Positions 1 through 8,053 are shown, counted from the stretch's first letter. The stretch is 19,282 bases of DNA from DAOMOD01 sp964526035 (GCA_964526035.1 CAZGKE010000059.1:1-19282); one strand, 5' to 3'. The notes: generated by a model from the sequence alone, not told the origin. Made by a program: numbers and translations.

Positions 1-7
1 AGGCAGT

Positions 8-529
8 ATGGAGAGTATTTTTGGCGTGGAGTTCTTCGCCATCGTCGCGGCATTGCTGATCGGTCCTCCGCTCGGCAAGTCGGGACTCCGGTTCAGTTTC
101 CTCGAGGCGCGCAGGATCGTGGTCGGTGCCGTCTGTATCGCGTTTGCAGCGTGGTTTGGCTGGCGCACCGGGTTATGGTGGGCGGCCGCGGCGCTCGTTC
201 TGCTGATCGCGGACAAGCTCCTGTTCGCGGTGCGCCTGCGCCGGCGATCGGACGGGACATTCGCAGACGCCGACGCCAAGCTGCACTATGCGGTCGAAGC
301 TGCGGTGCGCGCCGCGATCTTCGCGCTTGCCCTGGGGATTGCCACAGCGCTGCCCTGGCCAGCACTTGGCGTCCTGCCGGATTCTGCCGAACTTGCGGCG
401 ACATCGGGCGACGCAACGTCAGGTCCCCATGTGGTGTTGGTGGCAGGCTTTCTGCACTTCGCCACCCTGGCCGCACTCAAATTCCGGCTGGCGCCTTGGC
501 TGCAGGATCGTCTCGCGGCGAAGCGGTAG
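8..529 (+). CDS. Small multi-pass membrane protein, unknown function
   Basis: The product has 173 residues and I do not recognise a family. About five hydrophobic stretches are visible: residues ~7-22, ~37-52, ~55-75, ~101-120 and ~141-160. They are separated by short charged loops (RLRRRSDG after the third), so an inner-membrane protein is likely. Hydrophobicity and codon choice fit a real high-GC gene. The ATG lies 8 bases into the window, preceded by AGG as a possible partial ribosome binding site. Any promoter or upstream partner is outside the window. The gene converges on the minus-strand cytochrome/propeller gene with a gap of about 40 bases and no obvious strong terminator. No catalytic motif is visible, so no function is proposed. 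Confidence 0.7.
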   Translation: MESIFGVEFFAIVAALLIGPPLGKSGLRFSFLEARRIVVGAVCIAFAAWFGWRTGLWWAAAALVLLIADKLLFAVRLRRRSDGTFADADAKLHYAVEAAVRAAIFALALGIATALPWPALGVLPDSAELAATSGDATSGPHVVLVAGFLHFATLAALKFRLAPWLQDRLAAKR

Positions 530-571
530 GCAGCCTGTTGCGGACACCGCGCCAGCAATGGGTCGGTGCCC

Positions 572-3500
572 TCAGCGAGTCTCGAAGCGCAGCGCCGGAT
601 CCGAAAGCGGCTGGATCGAGACCGGGCCGCGGATCCACGGTGACTGTGGCTGGTCGCCGTCAAAGCTGTTTACGCTGACCACTGCAGCGCGCACGCCGGA
701 GAACGCGAACTGGATGCTGCCGGCGTCGACGAAGTCGGTGGCGGTGGCCGGGCAATCCGGACAGAAGCCGCGGAAGCTCCACATCGGCAGGGTCTCGTTG
801 GCCGTATTGGTGCCGTGGCCGAGCGTCCAGCGCGGTTCGTGGTTGCCGTCGTAGAAGTACAGGACCGCCAGGCGAATATCGCCGTCGCTGTGCACACTGA
901 GCCCCCAGCCGGGCTCGTTCACGTCGTACCAGGCGCCGGTCCGCTCCGGCACCGTGAACGCGGCTTCGTCGGTCAGCGGCTGCACCGGTTCACTGCCGCT
1001 GCGCTCGCCGATCTGCCAGTCGAAGGTTCCGCTGCGGGCAGTTGAAAAGCGCAGCCGCAGCTCGCCGACAACGGTCGGCTGCGGCGTGCGCGTCAGCGGA
1101 TCCCAGGTGAAGCGCAGCAGGTCTGCTCGCCAGTCTTCGGCGTAGGGTCCGGAGGCGAGATACCAGACCGGTCGGCCGTCGTCCGCGTAGGTGTACCAGA
1201 GCGCAAGCATGTGCGAGTCGGAGAACTGCAGGTCGAAGCCGTGACCGCTTCGCGCCGGGTTGAACCACAGGCCAGCGCGTGGACGCAGGTCAATGGACTG
1301 CGCATCGGTGGGGTCCGATCCCTGCTTCAGTTCCACGCCGTCGAGTACGCCATCGCCATCGCGGTCGATGGCCAGCCGTGCCCCGAGTCCGCCCGGGACC
1401 AAGGTCCAGGTCTGCGGGTCCGCCTCGCTGGCGTTCGCCTGCAGCGCTGATGCGCCGAGTGGTGGACTGCCGTCGGAAGGCGTGAACCGGTCGGTGGACG
1501 GATCGTAGAGATAGCCGCGGTTTCCGCGCCGGGCGATCAGGTCCAGCCGCGACGACGCAGCCAGCGCCAGCTGCGTCTGCAGGGCCTGCGGTCGGTCGTT
1601 GCCGAACGTCACCTGGCGACCGACGGCAGCATGGACATCCTTCGACGGTGGCGCTGTGTTGCTCAACGGCGGATTGGCATTGCCGAAATCCGCGCCGCTG
1701 AATGCCAGCATCAGGGCAACCAGATCGGCAACGTCCTGGTCGGACTGCACCGAGAACGCCCGCGCCGACAGGAAACTGCTGATCGAATCGACTGACCCGT
1801 CATGAAGGAAACCGAAGCCGGCAGTGCTGTCGTTGCGGCGCAGTTCGAACCCCACCTTGTCGTACTGATTGCGCAGATGCGGCACCTTGATGGAGACGTT
1901 GGTGGAACCGTCAATGCTGACCAGGCCGAGGTGGTTTTCTCCATGGGCGCCCGGCGCCATCACGCTGCCACCGGCTGCGAGACCGCCGAAGCCGGTGAAC
2001 ACCGGCCCGTTTACCGCCATGCCGGTCGGCAGCGTGTGGCATGCGGCGCACTGGAAGGGCAGGTCGAGCAGACCGCGCGTGAACCTGTCGAGTCCGCGCA
2101 CTGCATTTCCGTTGCCCAGCGGCAGGCCCGCCATGGCGAAGCGTCCGCTGGTGTAGTGGTTGCTCAGCGGCAGGGCGGTGGGCAGGGAGTTGTCCGCGTT
2201 GCGATAGGGGTTGGGTGGAAAGTGGATCGTTGCCAGGAATTCCTTGAATTCCTGCATCTCCCCTGAAGTCAGCGGTGCGTCCGCACCCAACAGGCCGACA
2301 AATGCCGGGTTGAACGCTTCCAGGCCGACGCGATCGCCGCGCCAGTGGAAGGGCTCGTGCCCGATGATGTCCTGCAGCGTCTGCGTGGTCATCGGCCCTT
2401 TCATCGCGTGGAAGTCGTCGCAGGTCCGGGCCAGCGCGGTGACGCAGTTCTGATCAAACGGTGCCGGTGCATGCGACGGGTCGCCCAGGTCCCATGCGAG
2501 CCGGTCGATACGCGAATCGACGTGACAGGAGGCGCAGGACGCCTGCCCCAGTCCGGACGTCAGGTGTGAGTCATACAGGAAAGGTCGTCCGGCGCGAATC
2601 GACTGCGGCAGCGGATTGAAGACGGCACTGCGGTCGATCTCCAGGCGACTGTCGAGGTCGATGGTCGACAGGCTGGCTTCGAAATGGTTCCACACGTAGA
2701 GCCGGCGACGCGCATCATCGACTGCGAGCCCGATCGGTCCTTCGCCGACGGCAACAGGCTCGCCCAAGCGCGCGCCCGAGGTGTTGATGGCGATGACATT
2801 ATTGGAACCCATCGCCGCGATCCAGCCGCGCGAACCATTCGACTCCCACACCAGCGCGCGCGGGTCGGCAATCGACTGAGCGCGCGTGTTCGTGTCGGTA
2901 CGCGGGCCGCTGTAGTCCAGATGCGGGTTCAAGTCGAAGATCTGGAGGGTGCCGCCCTGCGGATCGACGCGTGCCATCTGAACTCTAACGAAGCGGCCGT
3001 TGAGAATCGGCTCGAAGCGGATCTCGTTGCTGGCATCGGTGCCGATCAGGTGCAGCGCGCCGGTCTGCGGGTGAACGGTGAGCTGCATGCCGATGTTGAG
3101 CAGGCCGCTGAAGTACTCCACCTGCAGCGTCTGCGCGTCGATCGCGGCGATATCGTGGTCAGGCAGATCCCAGCCCGGAATGCGGCCCGAGGCTCCGGCC
3201 AGAGCGCCGGACACCAGTGCCGTCCAGTCGCCCTGGTTGTCGTCGATCCAGCGGCCTTCGCCATCCTTGCGCACGATCAGCCCGACCGCGGGTGGCTGCG
3301 CGGTAGGGTCGAGCGGCGGCTCGAAGCCGGTGCCGGCGTTGGGCGGCGGATTCGCCCCGCCGTAAGGACCGCGCGGATCGCTGACGACGTTGGGAATGGC
3401 GAGAATGTCGTTCTCAAGTCCACCGCCGAGGATGGTGCTGGCGTTGCCGGACTCGAAGATCGCCGCATAGACCGTGCTGCCGTCGGCGCTGACCGCAAGC

Positions 3501-3982
3501 GCGCGCGGGTCCTCGCCGGCGATGTTCACGTCGACGGCCGGCGCCGACAGATCGTCGAGGTCGAATACCTGGACCTTGTTGACCTGCGAGGCCGAAACGA
3601 AAGCGCGCGATCCCGCAAAAACCACGTCGAAGGGTTCGTCCGCGGTTTTCAGCGTGGCCATCACTCGCCGCTTCGGCACATCGATGATGCTCACCGAGTC
3701 GGAGACATGGTTGACCGCCCACAGTTCGTCGTTGCTGCGAAAGCGTACCGAGACCGGATCGACCCCGACCTGCACATGACCAACGGCAACCGCCGAGCCG
3801 GTGCTGACGTCAAACAGCTGCACGCGCTGGTCGGCGGTGTGCGCAACCGCGAGCAGGCGACCGTCGGGACTCAGGTCCAGCGCGCGGATGGGATGGTTTT
3901 CGAAGTTGACGAAGGGCAGGTCCGAGCCAAGCGCGGGCGGCGACAGCAAGGCGAGCGTGAGCAGCAGGAAGTGGCGCGGCAT
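572..3982 (-). CDS. Secreted beta-propeller / di-haem cytochrome c protein with C-terminal W-rich repeats
   Basis: The product has 1136 residues from the chosen ATG at 3982. That start gives a clean signal peptide (MPRHFLLLTLALLSPPALGS); an in-frame ATG at 4090 would put 36 non-signal residues in front. Residues ~25-450 carry YVTN/WD-like propeller strands such as IRALDLSPDGRLLAVAH and DPRALAVSADGSTVYAA. Two c-type haem sites follow: CASCH at 483-487 and CAACH at 645-649. Between them lies QDIIGHEPFHWRGDR (537-551), typical of di-haem peroxidase-like (MauG/CcpA-type) proteins. A calcium-binding, thrombospondin-3-like loop DRDGDGVLDG is at 873-882. Two W-rich domains end the protein (904-1010 and 1016-1115). 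A periplasmic or surface redox role is inferred; the substrate is unknown. It is the last gene of three on this strand, 68 bp after the serine hydrolase. Confidence 0.9.
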   Translation of the reverse strand: MPRHFLLLTLALLSPPALGSDLPFVNFENHPIRALDLSPDGRLLAVAHTADQRVQLFDVSTGSAVAVGHVQVGVDPVSVRFRSNDELWAVNHVSDSVSIIDVPKRRVMATLKTADEPFDVVFAGSRAFVSASQVNKVQVFDLDDLSAPAVDVNIAGEDPRALAVSADGSTVYAAIFESGNASTILGGGLENDILAIPNVVSDPRGPYGGANPPPNAGTGFEPPLDPTAQPPAVGLIVRKDGEGRWIDDNQGDWTALVSGALAGASGRIPGWDLPDHDIAAIDAQTLQVEYFSGLLNIGMQLTVHPQTGALHLIGTDASNEIRFEPILNGRFVRVQMARVDPQGGTLQIFDLNPHLDYSGPRTDTNTRAQSIADPRALVWESNGSRGWIAAMGSNNVIAINTSGARLGEPVAVGEGPIGLAVDDARRRLYVWNHFEASLSTIDLDSRLEIDRSAVFNPLPQSIRAGRPFLYDSHLTSGLGQASCASCHVDSRIDRLAWDLGDPSHAPAPFDQNCVTALARTCDDFHAMKGPMTTQTLQDIIGHEPFHWRGDRVGLEAFNPAFVGLLGADAPLTSGEMQEFKEFLATIHFPPNPYRNADNSLPTALPLSNHYTSGRFAMAGLPLGNGNAVRGLDRFTRGLLDLPFQCAACHTLPTGMAVNGPVFTGFGGLAAGGSVMAPGAHGENHLGLVSIDGSTNVSIKVPHLRNQYDKVGFELRRNDSTAGFGFLHDGSVDSISSFLSARAFSVQSDQDVADLVALMLAFSGADFGNANPPLSNTAPPSKDVHAAVGRQVTFGNDRPQALQTQLALAASSRLDLIARRGNRGYLYDPSTDRFTPSDGSPPLGASALQANASEADPQTWTLVPGGLGARLAIDRDGDGVLDGVELKQGSDPTDAQSIDLRPRAGLWFNPARSGHGFDLQFSDSHMLALWYTYADDGRPVWYLASGPYAEDWRADLLRFTWDPLTRTPQPTVVGELRLRFSTARSGTFDWQIGERSGSEPVQPLTDEAAFTVPERTGAWYDVNEPGWGLSVHSDGDIRLAVLYFYDGNHEPRWTLGHGTNTANETLPMWSFRGFCPDCPATATDFVDAGSIQFAFSGVRAAVVSVNSFDGDQPQSPWIRGPVSIQPLSDPALRFETR
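638..1273 (-). repeat. Two tandem W-rich domains at the C-terminus of the propeller/cytochrome protein
   Basis: Residues 904-1010 begin GLWFNPARSGHGFDLQF and continue to ALWYTYADDGRPVWYLASG. Residues 1016-1115 begin GAWYDVNEPGWGLSVHSDG and continue to VLYFYDGNHEPRWTLGHG. Both fit G-x-W-[FY]-[DN]-x5-G-x-G-hydrophobic, then about 10 residues, then Y-x-Y-[AD]-x3-P-x-W. The copies are diverged, so they are seen in protein, not DNA. The same domain occurs twice in the adjacent serine hydrolase. Confidence 0.8.
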
Positions 3983-4050
3983 GGATGGGACCGGGAGCTT
4001 CAATGGCCCGCAAGCATAGACGCAAATCCCATCCTGGACAGCGCCCGGCG

Positions 4051-5964
4051 TTACCGGCTCGAGTCGCCGCTGATCTGGGGCTCCATGCATTCCGCCACAC
4101 CCGGTACGGCTGCCAGCATCTGCAGTTGCTGCTCCTGCTCACCGTCAATGCCCGAGATGCGCGCGATGCCGCTGCGGCAGCTTTCAAATTCAAATTCGAC
4201 CTCGCCCCAGCGCTGCAGCTGCGCTGGCGGAACCGGACTGTCGAAGGCGCCGCCCTGTCCGCCGAGCAGATCGAAGCGCTGCGCAACGCCAAGCTCGATG
4301 TCAAGAAGCTGCTCGGTAATGAGCCACAGTGGCGCGCCCTCCTGATCGTAGCCATAGAAAAAAGCCACCAGTCCCGCCGGCGTCTGCAGCAAGTTCCAGC
4401 CCTGTCCTGCGGTCTGCGGATCGAACCAGGTTCCGCTGGCATCGGCCATCGGCCTGGGTGTGCCCGCTGTTGTGCAGTCCTCGGCATCAAAGCCGTCGAT
4501 CCCCGACAGGAGCACCAGCTCGAACTCCTGGGCCCCGGACAGCCCTTCCAGGCGGGCGTGAGCCTCGCTGCACGAGTCAAAGCGCAGTTCCAGCGTACCC
4601 CAGGGCGCCACGCCACCCAACTCGGGGGGCAACGGCGCGCCGAATACGCCCTCCTGCGGCGCGAGAGCGGTGAGCACCATCTGTTCACCGAACGCCACCG
4701 GGCCGGGGTGCACGTCGAATACCAACCACAGCGGGACACCGTCGGCGTACCCATAGTAGAAGCCCATGAGACCGCCTTCGGTCATCTGCAGGTTCAGGCC
4801 CTGACCTTCGGTTGTCGGGTCGAACCACAGGCCGGAAACCTGCGGCATGGCGCTTGGCACCAGCTCGAATGCCGGCAGGATCTGCTGGCGCATCGCCGTC
4901 CCCATGCCGGGACCGTCATACCCGCTGAGCGCGCTGGTGCTCGCGACGATCAATTGAAGCGAGGGACACACGAACAGGTACTGACGGCCCGCGCCCGACG
5001 CGTACCAGCATCCGATACTCCTGCCGCGATCATCGAGGAACGCGATGTGCCACCACTGGTAACCGTACCCGGTGGCCTCCGGCTCGTTGCTGAAGTACGT
5101 ATCGTTGTCGCCGTGCGAGTACATGGTCCAGGCACGGTCGATCCATTCGGCGTCAAGGAGGCGTTGGCCGCCGTAGATGCCGCGGTTCAGATACAGCTCT
5201 CCGATGGGCAGCAGATCGCGCGCCCGCAGCCTGAGGCCGACGCCCATGGGCGCGTCACCAAACGGAAACGTCCGCCGATAGCCGTCTGGCGGGTGGACAC
5301 CGGTAAAGACAGCCCATTGGTAGTGCTGGATCCCGAGAGGCTGGGCAAGCCACTGCAGGAACGCCTGTTCGGGGCTGAGGGAACCGACCTGGCGCAGGAC
5401 GCCGCTGAGCAGCGTCGAGACCCCGGTGCTGTAGGTGAACACAGTGTCGGGCGGCGCCACGCGCGGCCGGGTGAGCACGAAGCGGTACCAGTCCGCGGAT
5501 TGCTGCATCTGCTGGAAGCTGTTGGCAGGATCGCCCCAGGGTGCGCTCCATTCGTCCCAGAGCAGACCGTGGCGCATGGTCAACAGATCGTGCAGTCGCA
5601 GTGCGGCATGGTTGGCAAACGGCGCAATGCTCCAGGGATACTGCGGCAGCAGTGTCGGCACGCTGCTTTCGCTGTTCAACATGCCGCGATACTCGGCCAT
5701 GCCGATCAGCGTCGCGCCGACCGACTTGGTTACCGAGAACAGGTCATCGAGCTGCTGGGCGTGCGAGCCGTTGAAGTACGATTCATGGAGCAGGGTTTCG
5801 CCCTGCTGGATCAGCAGAGAGTTGATCGGCCCCAGCTGGCCGGACGCAATGCGCTGATCGACTGCGGCAAACCTCGGATCGGTCTGCGCTGCCACCAGGG
5901 GAAGGTGGAGGAGGGTGACGAGAGCGAGAAGCGATCGCAGGCTTTGAATCTGGAAAGGCGTCAT
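4051..5964 (-). CDS. Secreted serine hydrolase, beta-lactamase class C / esterase family, with two W-rich domains
   Basis: The product has 637 residues with a signal peptide at ~1-26 (hydrophobic LLALVTLLHLPLVAA, cleavage near VAAQ). Residues ~30-365 are a beta-lactamase/transpeptidase-like serine hydrolase. The nucleophile motif S-x-x-K is S77-V-T-K80. The second motif is Y178-S-T in TYSTG, in place of the Y-x-N of true class C beta-lactamases. A G-x-G turn (S-G-A-G, 323-326) sits at the usual KTG/HxG position. This pattern fits EstB-like esterases, D-peptidases or 6-aminohexanoate-dimer-hydrolase-type proteins more than antibiotic resistance. Residues 378-495 and 510-627 are W-rich domains. 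The start at 5964 is supported by the signal peptide and a GGAGAAG site. Upstream in-frame codons to 6654 run through the next gene and are rejected. The substrate is not predictable. Confidence 0.9.
   Translation of the reverse strand: MTPFQIQSLRSLLALVTLLHLPLVAAQTDPRFAAVDQRIASGQLGPINSLLIQQGETLLHESYFNGSHAQQLDDLFSVTKSVGATLIGMAEYRGMLNSESSVPTLLPQYPWSIAPFANHAALRLHDLLTMRHGLLWDEWSAPWGDPANSFQQMQQSADWYRFVLTRPRVAPPDTVFTYSTGVSTLLSGVLRQVGSLSPEQAFLQWLAQPLGIQHYQWAVFTGVHPPDGYRRTFPFGDAPMGVGLRLRARDLLPIGELYLNRGIYGGQRLLDAEWIDRAWTMYSHGDNDTYFSNEPEATGYGYQWWHIAFLDDRGRSIGCWYASGAGRQYLFVCPSLQLIVASTSALSGYDGPGMGTAMRQQILPAFELVPSAMPQVSGLWFDPTTEGQGLNLQMTEGGLMGFYYGYADGVPLWLVFDVHPGPVAFGEQMVLTALAPQEGVFGAPLPPELGGVAPWGTLELRFDSCSEAHARLEGLSGAQEFELVLLSGIDGFDAEDCTTAGTPRPMADASGTWFDPQTAGQGWNLLQTPAGLVAFFYGYDQEGAPLWLITEQLLDIELGVAQRFDLLGGQGGAFDSPVPPAQLQRWGEVEFEFESCRSGIARISGIDGEQEQQLQMLAAVPGVAECMEPQISGDSSR
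4084..4833 (-). repeat. Two tandem W-rich domains at the C-terminus of the serine hydrolase
   Basis: Residues 378-495 (GLWFDPTTEGQGLNLQMTEG, then GFYYGYADGVPLWLVFD) and 510-627 (SGTWFDPQTAGQGWNLLQTP, then FFYGYDQEGAPLWLITE) align clearly. Each copy also ends with a parallel segment: WGTLELRFDSC in the first, WGEVEFEFESC in the second. They share their core pattern with the two domains of the neighbouring propeller/cytochrome protein. Confidence 0.85.
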
Positions 5965-5968
5965 GCTG

Positions 5969-5975
5969 CTTCTCC
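5969..5975 (-). promoter_or_regulatory. Ribosome binding site of the serine hydrolase gene
   Basis: GGAGAAG reads toward the ATG at 5964 with the GGAG core 7 bases away. It fixes the start immediately before the signal peptide and argues against the long in-frame extension. The next gene upstream uses an identical GGAGAAG at the same distance. Confidence 0.7.
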
Positions 5976-6152
5976 GTCGAAAGGCAGGGCGCACGCAGCG
6001 CCGCACGTCGATGTCGATGCGAATCGAACCTGTCGCCTGGCGCGCGCTGCCGGCAACTCCGTCGGTTCCACGTCCGGGAGCATACCCGCCTGGGACGTTC
6101 GCGCAACGCGCCGGCACAATCCCTCGGACCGTAGCCGCACGCGCGGATTCGC

Positions 6153-7013
6153 TTACAGGTTCCCAGCCCGCGCTTGCGCCTCGGTGCGCTGGTCGTCGCT
6201 CATGCCGTGCTCCAGCTGATCCCGCAGCCCTTGCGCCTTGGGATGCCCGGCGGCAATGGCCCGGCTGAACCACACATGGGCCTCCACTGCATCCGGTTCG
6301 AGCACCTCCGGGTCGCCCTGGGAAAGCATATAGCCGAGGATGGCCATGCCTTGGGCCGATCCGTTCCCGGCCGCGCTGCGCGCGAGTCGCACTGCCTCCC
6401 CGCGTTGCATCGGGGTGATCTGTCCGTCCCAGAGCAGTGCCGCCCATGAGGCCTGCGCCTCGAAATTGCCCTGCGCCGCATCGTCGCGCAATGCCAGGGC
6501 TTCCGGACCCGGACCCCGGCAACTTGCCGGCAGCCAATTGCCCTGAAGCGTGGTCAGCGTGAACGCCGGCGGCGCTCCCTGCGCCGCGCGCAGGCCCGGC
6601 GCGCACACCGCCTGTCCGCACGACCACTGGATCATGTCGTCGGCGTCGAAACACGGAGAGATGGCCAGCACCTGTCCGCGCAGCTGCGGCACTATTCTGT
6701 CGCCGCCGAAGAACAAGACGATGGTCCCGCCACGGACTTCGATGCGTTCGACACCCATCTCCGGTCTAGCCAGCATGGCGTCGACGATGCCCGCTGTTTC
6801 GCTGGCGTCGCGCGGCAGCCGGGAGCGGTCGAGCCAGGTTTCCATCACGCCCATCCGGAAATCGGCGGACAGGTTCATGGCTTCGATGGTCTGGCCTCGT
6901 GCACGGTACTCGGCGTAACGCTCGAAAACCCCAGCCTCCCAGGCAACCGCGGTCCCGATACCCACCGCGGCCAGCAGCACGGCCAGTACGATGACAACTG
7001 TTCGAATCGACAT
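6153..7013 (-). CDS. Membrane-anchored pilin-like domain fused to Sel1-like repeats
   Basis: The product has 286 residues. One N-terminal membrane anchor (VVIVLAVLLAAVGIGTAVAW, 6-25) is followed by a region resembling the globular head of type IVa pilins. It contains LSADFRMGVMETWLDRSRLP (48-67), an inferred beta segment VERIEVRGGTIVLFFGG, and the pattern L-R-G-Q-V-L-A-I-S-P-C followed by I-Q-W-S-C at 128-132. Pilins have a similar W-x-C near the end. Residues ~170-268 hold Sel1/TPR-like helical repeats (AAGNGSAQGMAILGYMLSQG; AHVWFSRAIAAGHPKAQGL). The N-terminus lacks the pilin G-F-T-L-I-E processing site, so it is probably not assembled like a pilin. The start at 7013 is preferred over the in-frame ATG at 7043 because of the GGAGAAG at 7018-7024. 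It lies 188 bp upstream of the serine hydrolase on the same strand. Confidence 0.8.
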   Translation of the reverse strand: MSIRTVVIVLAVLLAAVGIGTAVAWEAGVFERYAEYRARGQTIEAMNLSADFRMGVMETWLDRSRLPRDASETAGIVDAMLARPEMGVERIEVRGGTIVLFFGGDRIVPQLRGQVLAISPCFDADDMIQWSCGQAVCAPGLRAAQGAPPAFTLTTLQGNWLPASCRGPGPEALALRDDAAQGNFEAQASWAALLWDGQITPMQRGEAVRLARSAAGNGSAQGMAILGYMLSQGDPEVLEPDAVEAHVWFSRAIAAGHPKAQGLRDQLEHGMSDDQRTEAQARAGNL

Positions 7014-7017
7014 GAGG

Positions 7018-7024
7018 CTTCTCC
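7018..7024 (-). promoter_or_regulatory. Ribosome binding site deciding the start of the pilin-like/Sel1 gene
   Basis: GGAGAAG lies 4 bases before the ATG at 7013 (GGAG core 7 bases away). The alternative in-frame ATG at 7043 has only a GAAG-type match, so the shorter form is favoured. The alternative would add 10 residues (MANTATRRSL) before the membrane anchor. Confidence 0.55.
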
Positions 7025-7192
7025 GCGTGGCCGTGTTGGCCATGTCTTCTTCAGGCAATCGGCATAAAGGCGCTTTCGGGGCCACGTCGTGGTTTTTGGA
7101 CGACTTCGTCGGCTTCGTGCGAGAGTGTGGGTGACGGGCAGTATCGGTGCGCAGGGGCCGTCGCCGCCGTTCCGCGTAGCGGGACCTGTTTC

Positions 7193-7218
7193 CATATGAT
7201 AAAGGACCTTACATATGT
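7193..7218 (+). promoter_or_regulatory. AT-rich start region with paired CATATG and a ribosome binding site
   Basis: CATATG occurs at 7193-7198 and again at 7212-7217. The second copy sits within the 8-base palindrome ACATATGT and contains the start codon of the exported-protein gene. AAGGA at 7202-7206 is a good ribosome binding site 8 bases before that ATG. TATGAT at 7195-7200 resembles a -10 box, but it would put the transcript start inside or after the ribosome binding site. I therefore do not call it a promoter. The rest of 7014-7194, between the divergent genes, shows no clear element. Confidence 0.4.
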
Positions 7219-7967
7219 CTCGTAAAATACTGTTTGTGCTATTTTTATCGGTGTCTTTCGTACTTGCTGGTGAAGCCGCGGGACAGGCGTCGGCCGATCG
7301 CGACGAGTTCGCCGCTGCATCTGCGAGGCTCACGCCCGAAGAGGTCGGCGACGCTGACAGCTTCGGCCGCAACATGAAGTGGCTGGGACTGGTCGCGGCT
7401 TCGGTCGCGCTGTCCGGGGATTGCAGCGGGTTCCCGACGCCGGACACCTGCGTCACCCTCAACCCGGCGCCCGCCGTAACCACCTTCGACCTTCCCGACC
7501 TGTCGAGCATCACGCTGCCCCGACGCAGCTCCGACAGCTTGCTATGCCACTGGCAGACGCCGATCGTGTTTTATCAGATGAACAACGCGACCGGCATTGA
7601 TCAGCTTGGCCAGTTCCGGGCGTTACCGGTCTATCGTTTCGAAAGTGAGGTGCTCGAAGACCCGTCGCTGGTGGATCCCGGTACCGGGTTGCCCTTGAAC
7701 GGCACCATCGAGATCGCCCTGTCATCGATCTTCGAGTTCGGCACGTTGGCGCCCGGCGAGACACAGAGCAAGCAGATCACATTCACCCGCACCTGCATCG
7801 CCGGGATGATCTCGCGGCGCAGTCTTGAACTGAACTACGGCCTGAGTGCGTCGCAGGCGAGAAACTTCTTTCGCCAGCCGATCACTATCCGCATGGGCAT
7901 TCGTGGGCAGGCAAGCATGGTGGACTCGGCGTCCATCTACTTCGGGACCCGCTTCGTGGGTGATTGA
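7215..7967 (+). CDS. Exported protein of unknown function
   Basis: The product has 250 residues. A signal peptide is clear (MSRKILFVLFLSVSFVLAGEA, cleavage probably around AGEAAGQA, ~18-25). The mature part is not a family I can name. Four cysteines (C70, C79, C111, C194) could form disulfides in the periplasm. The region 170-248 looks beta-rich (TIEIALSSIFEFGTLAPGETQSK; PITIRMGIRGQASMV). There are no metal-binding or catalytic signatures. The start codon lies in an unusually AT-rich stretch after a good AAGGA site, and the first ~15 codons are much lower in GC than the rest. It stands divergent from the pilin-like gene and 86 bp upstream of the AraC-type regulator on the same strand, so it could be co-transcribed with it. 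Confidence 0.75.
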   Translation: MSRKILFVLFLSVSFVLAGEAAGQASADRDEFAAASARLTPEEVGDADSFGRNMKWLGLVAASVALSGDCSGFPTPDTCVTLNPAPAVTTFDLPDLSSITLPRRSSDSLLCHWQTPIVFYQMNNATGIDQLGQFRALPVYRFESEVLEDPSLVDPGTGLPLNGTIEIALSSIFEFGTLAPGETQSKQITFTRTCIAGMISRRSLELNYGLSASQARNFFRQPITIRMGIRGQASMVDSASIYFGTRFVGD

Positions 7968-8053
7968 AGCGTCACCGCCCGACCGGTGCGGTCGCTGCGG
8001 CGGCCGCACCCCGGTGCTCGGGTAGACTCCCAGGCTGCCATGGTCGAGCCCGC

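Noticed and set aside
2684..4345. Long plus-strand open frame opposite the propeller/cytochrome gene
   Set aside because: Its protein is charged and low in hydrophobic cores with no domain. It is the antisense shadow of a clear high-GC gene with signal peptide and haem motifs.
3985..6219. 744-codon plus-strand open frame opposite the serine hydrolase
   Set aside because: It is antisense to a gene with S-x-x-K motif, signal peptide and ribosome binding site. The translated product is rich in R, H, Q and A with no recognisable fold.
5965..6654. N-terminal extension of the serine hydrolase to 6654
   Set aside because: The extension overlaps the pilin-like/Sel1 gene in another frame, and the signal peptide and GGAGAAG site place the start at 5964.
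7172..7200. Promoter with TATGAT as -10 box before the exported-protein gene
   Set aside because: There is no acceptable -35 at 16-18 bases, and transcription from it would begin within or after the ribosome binding site.
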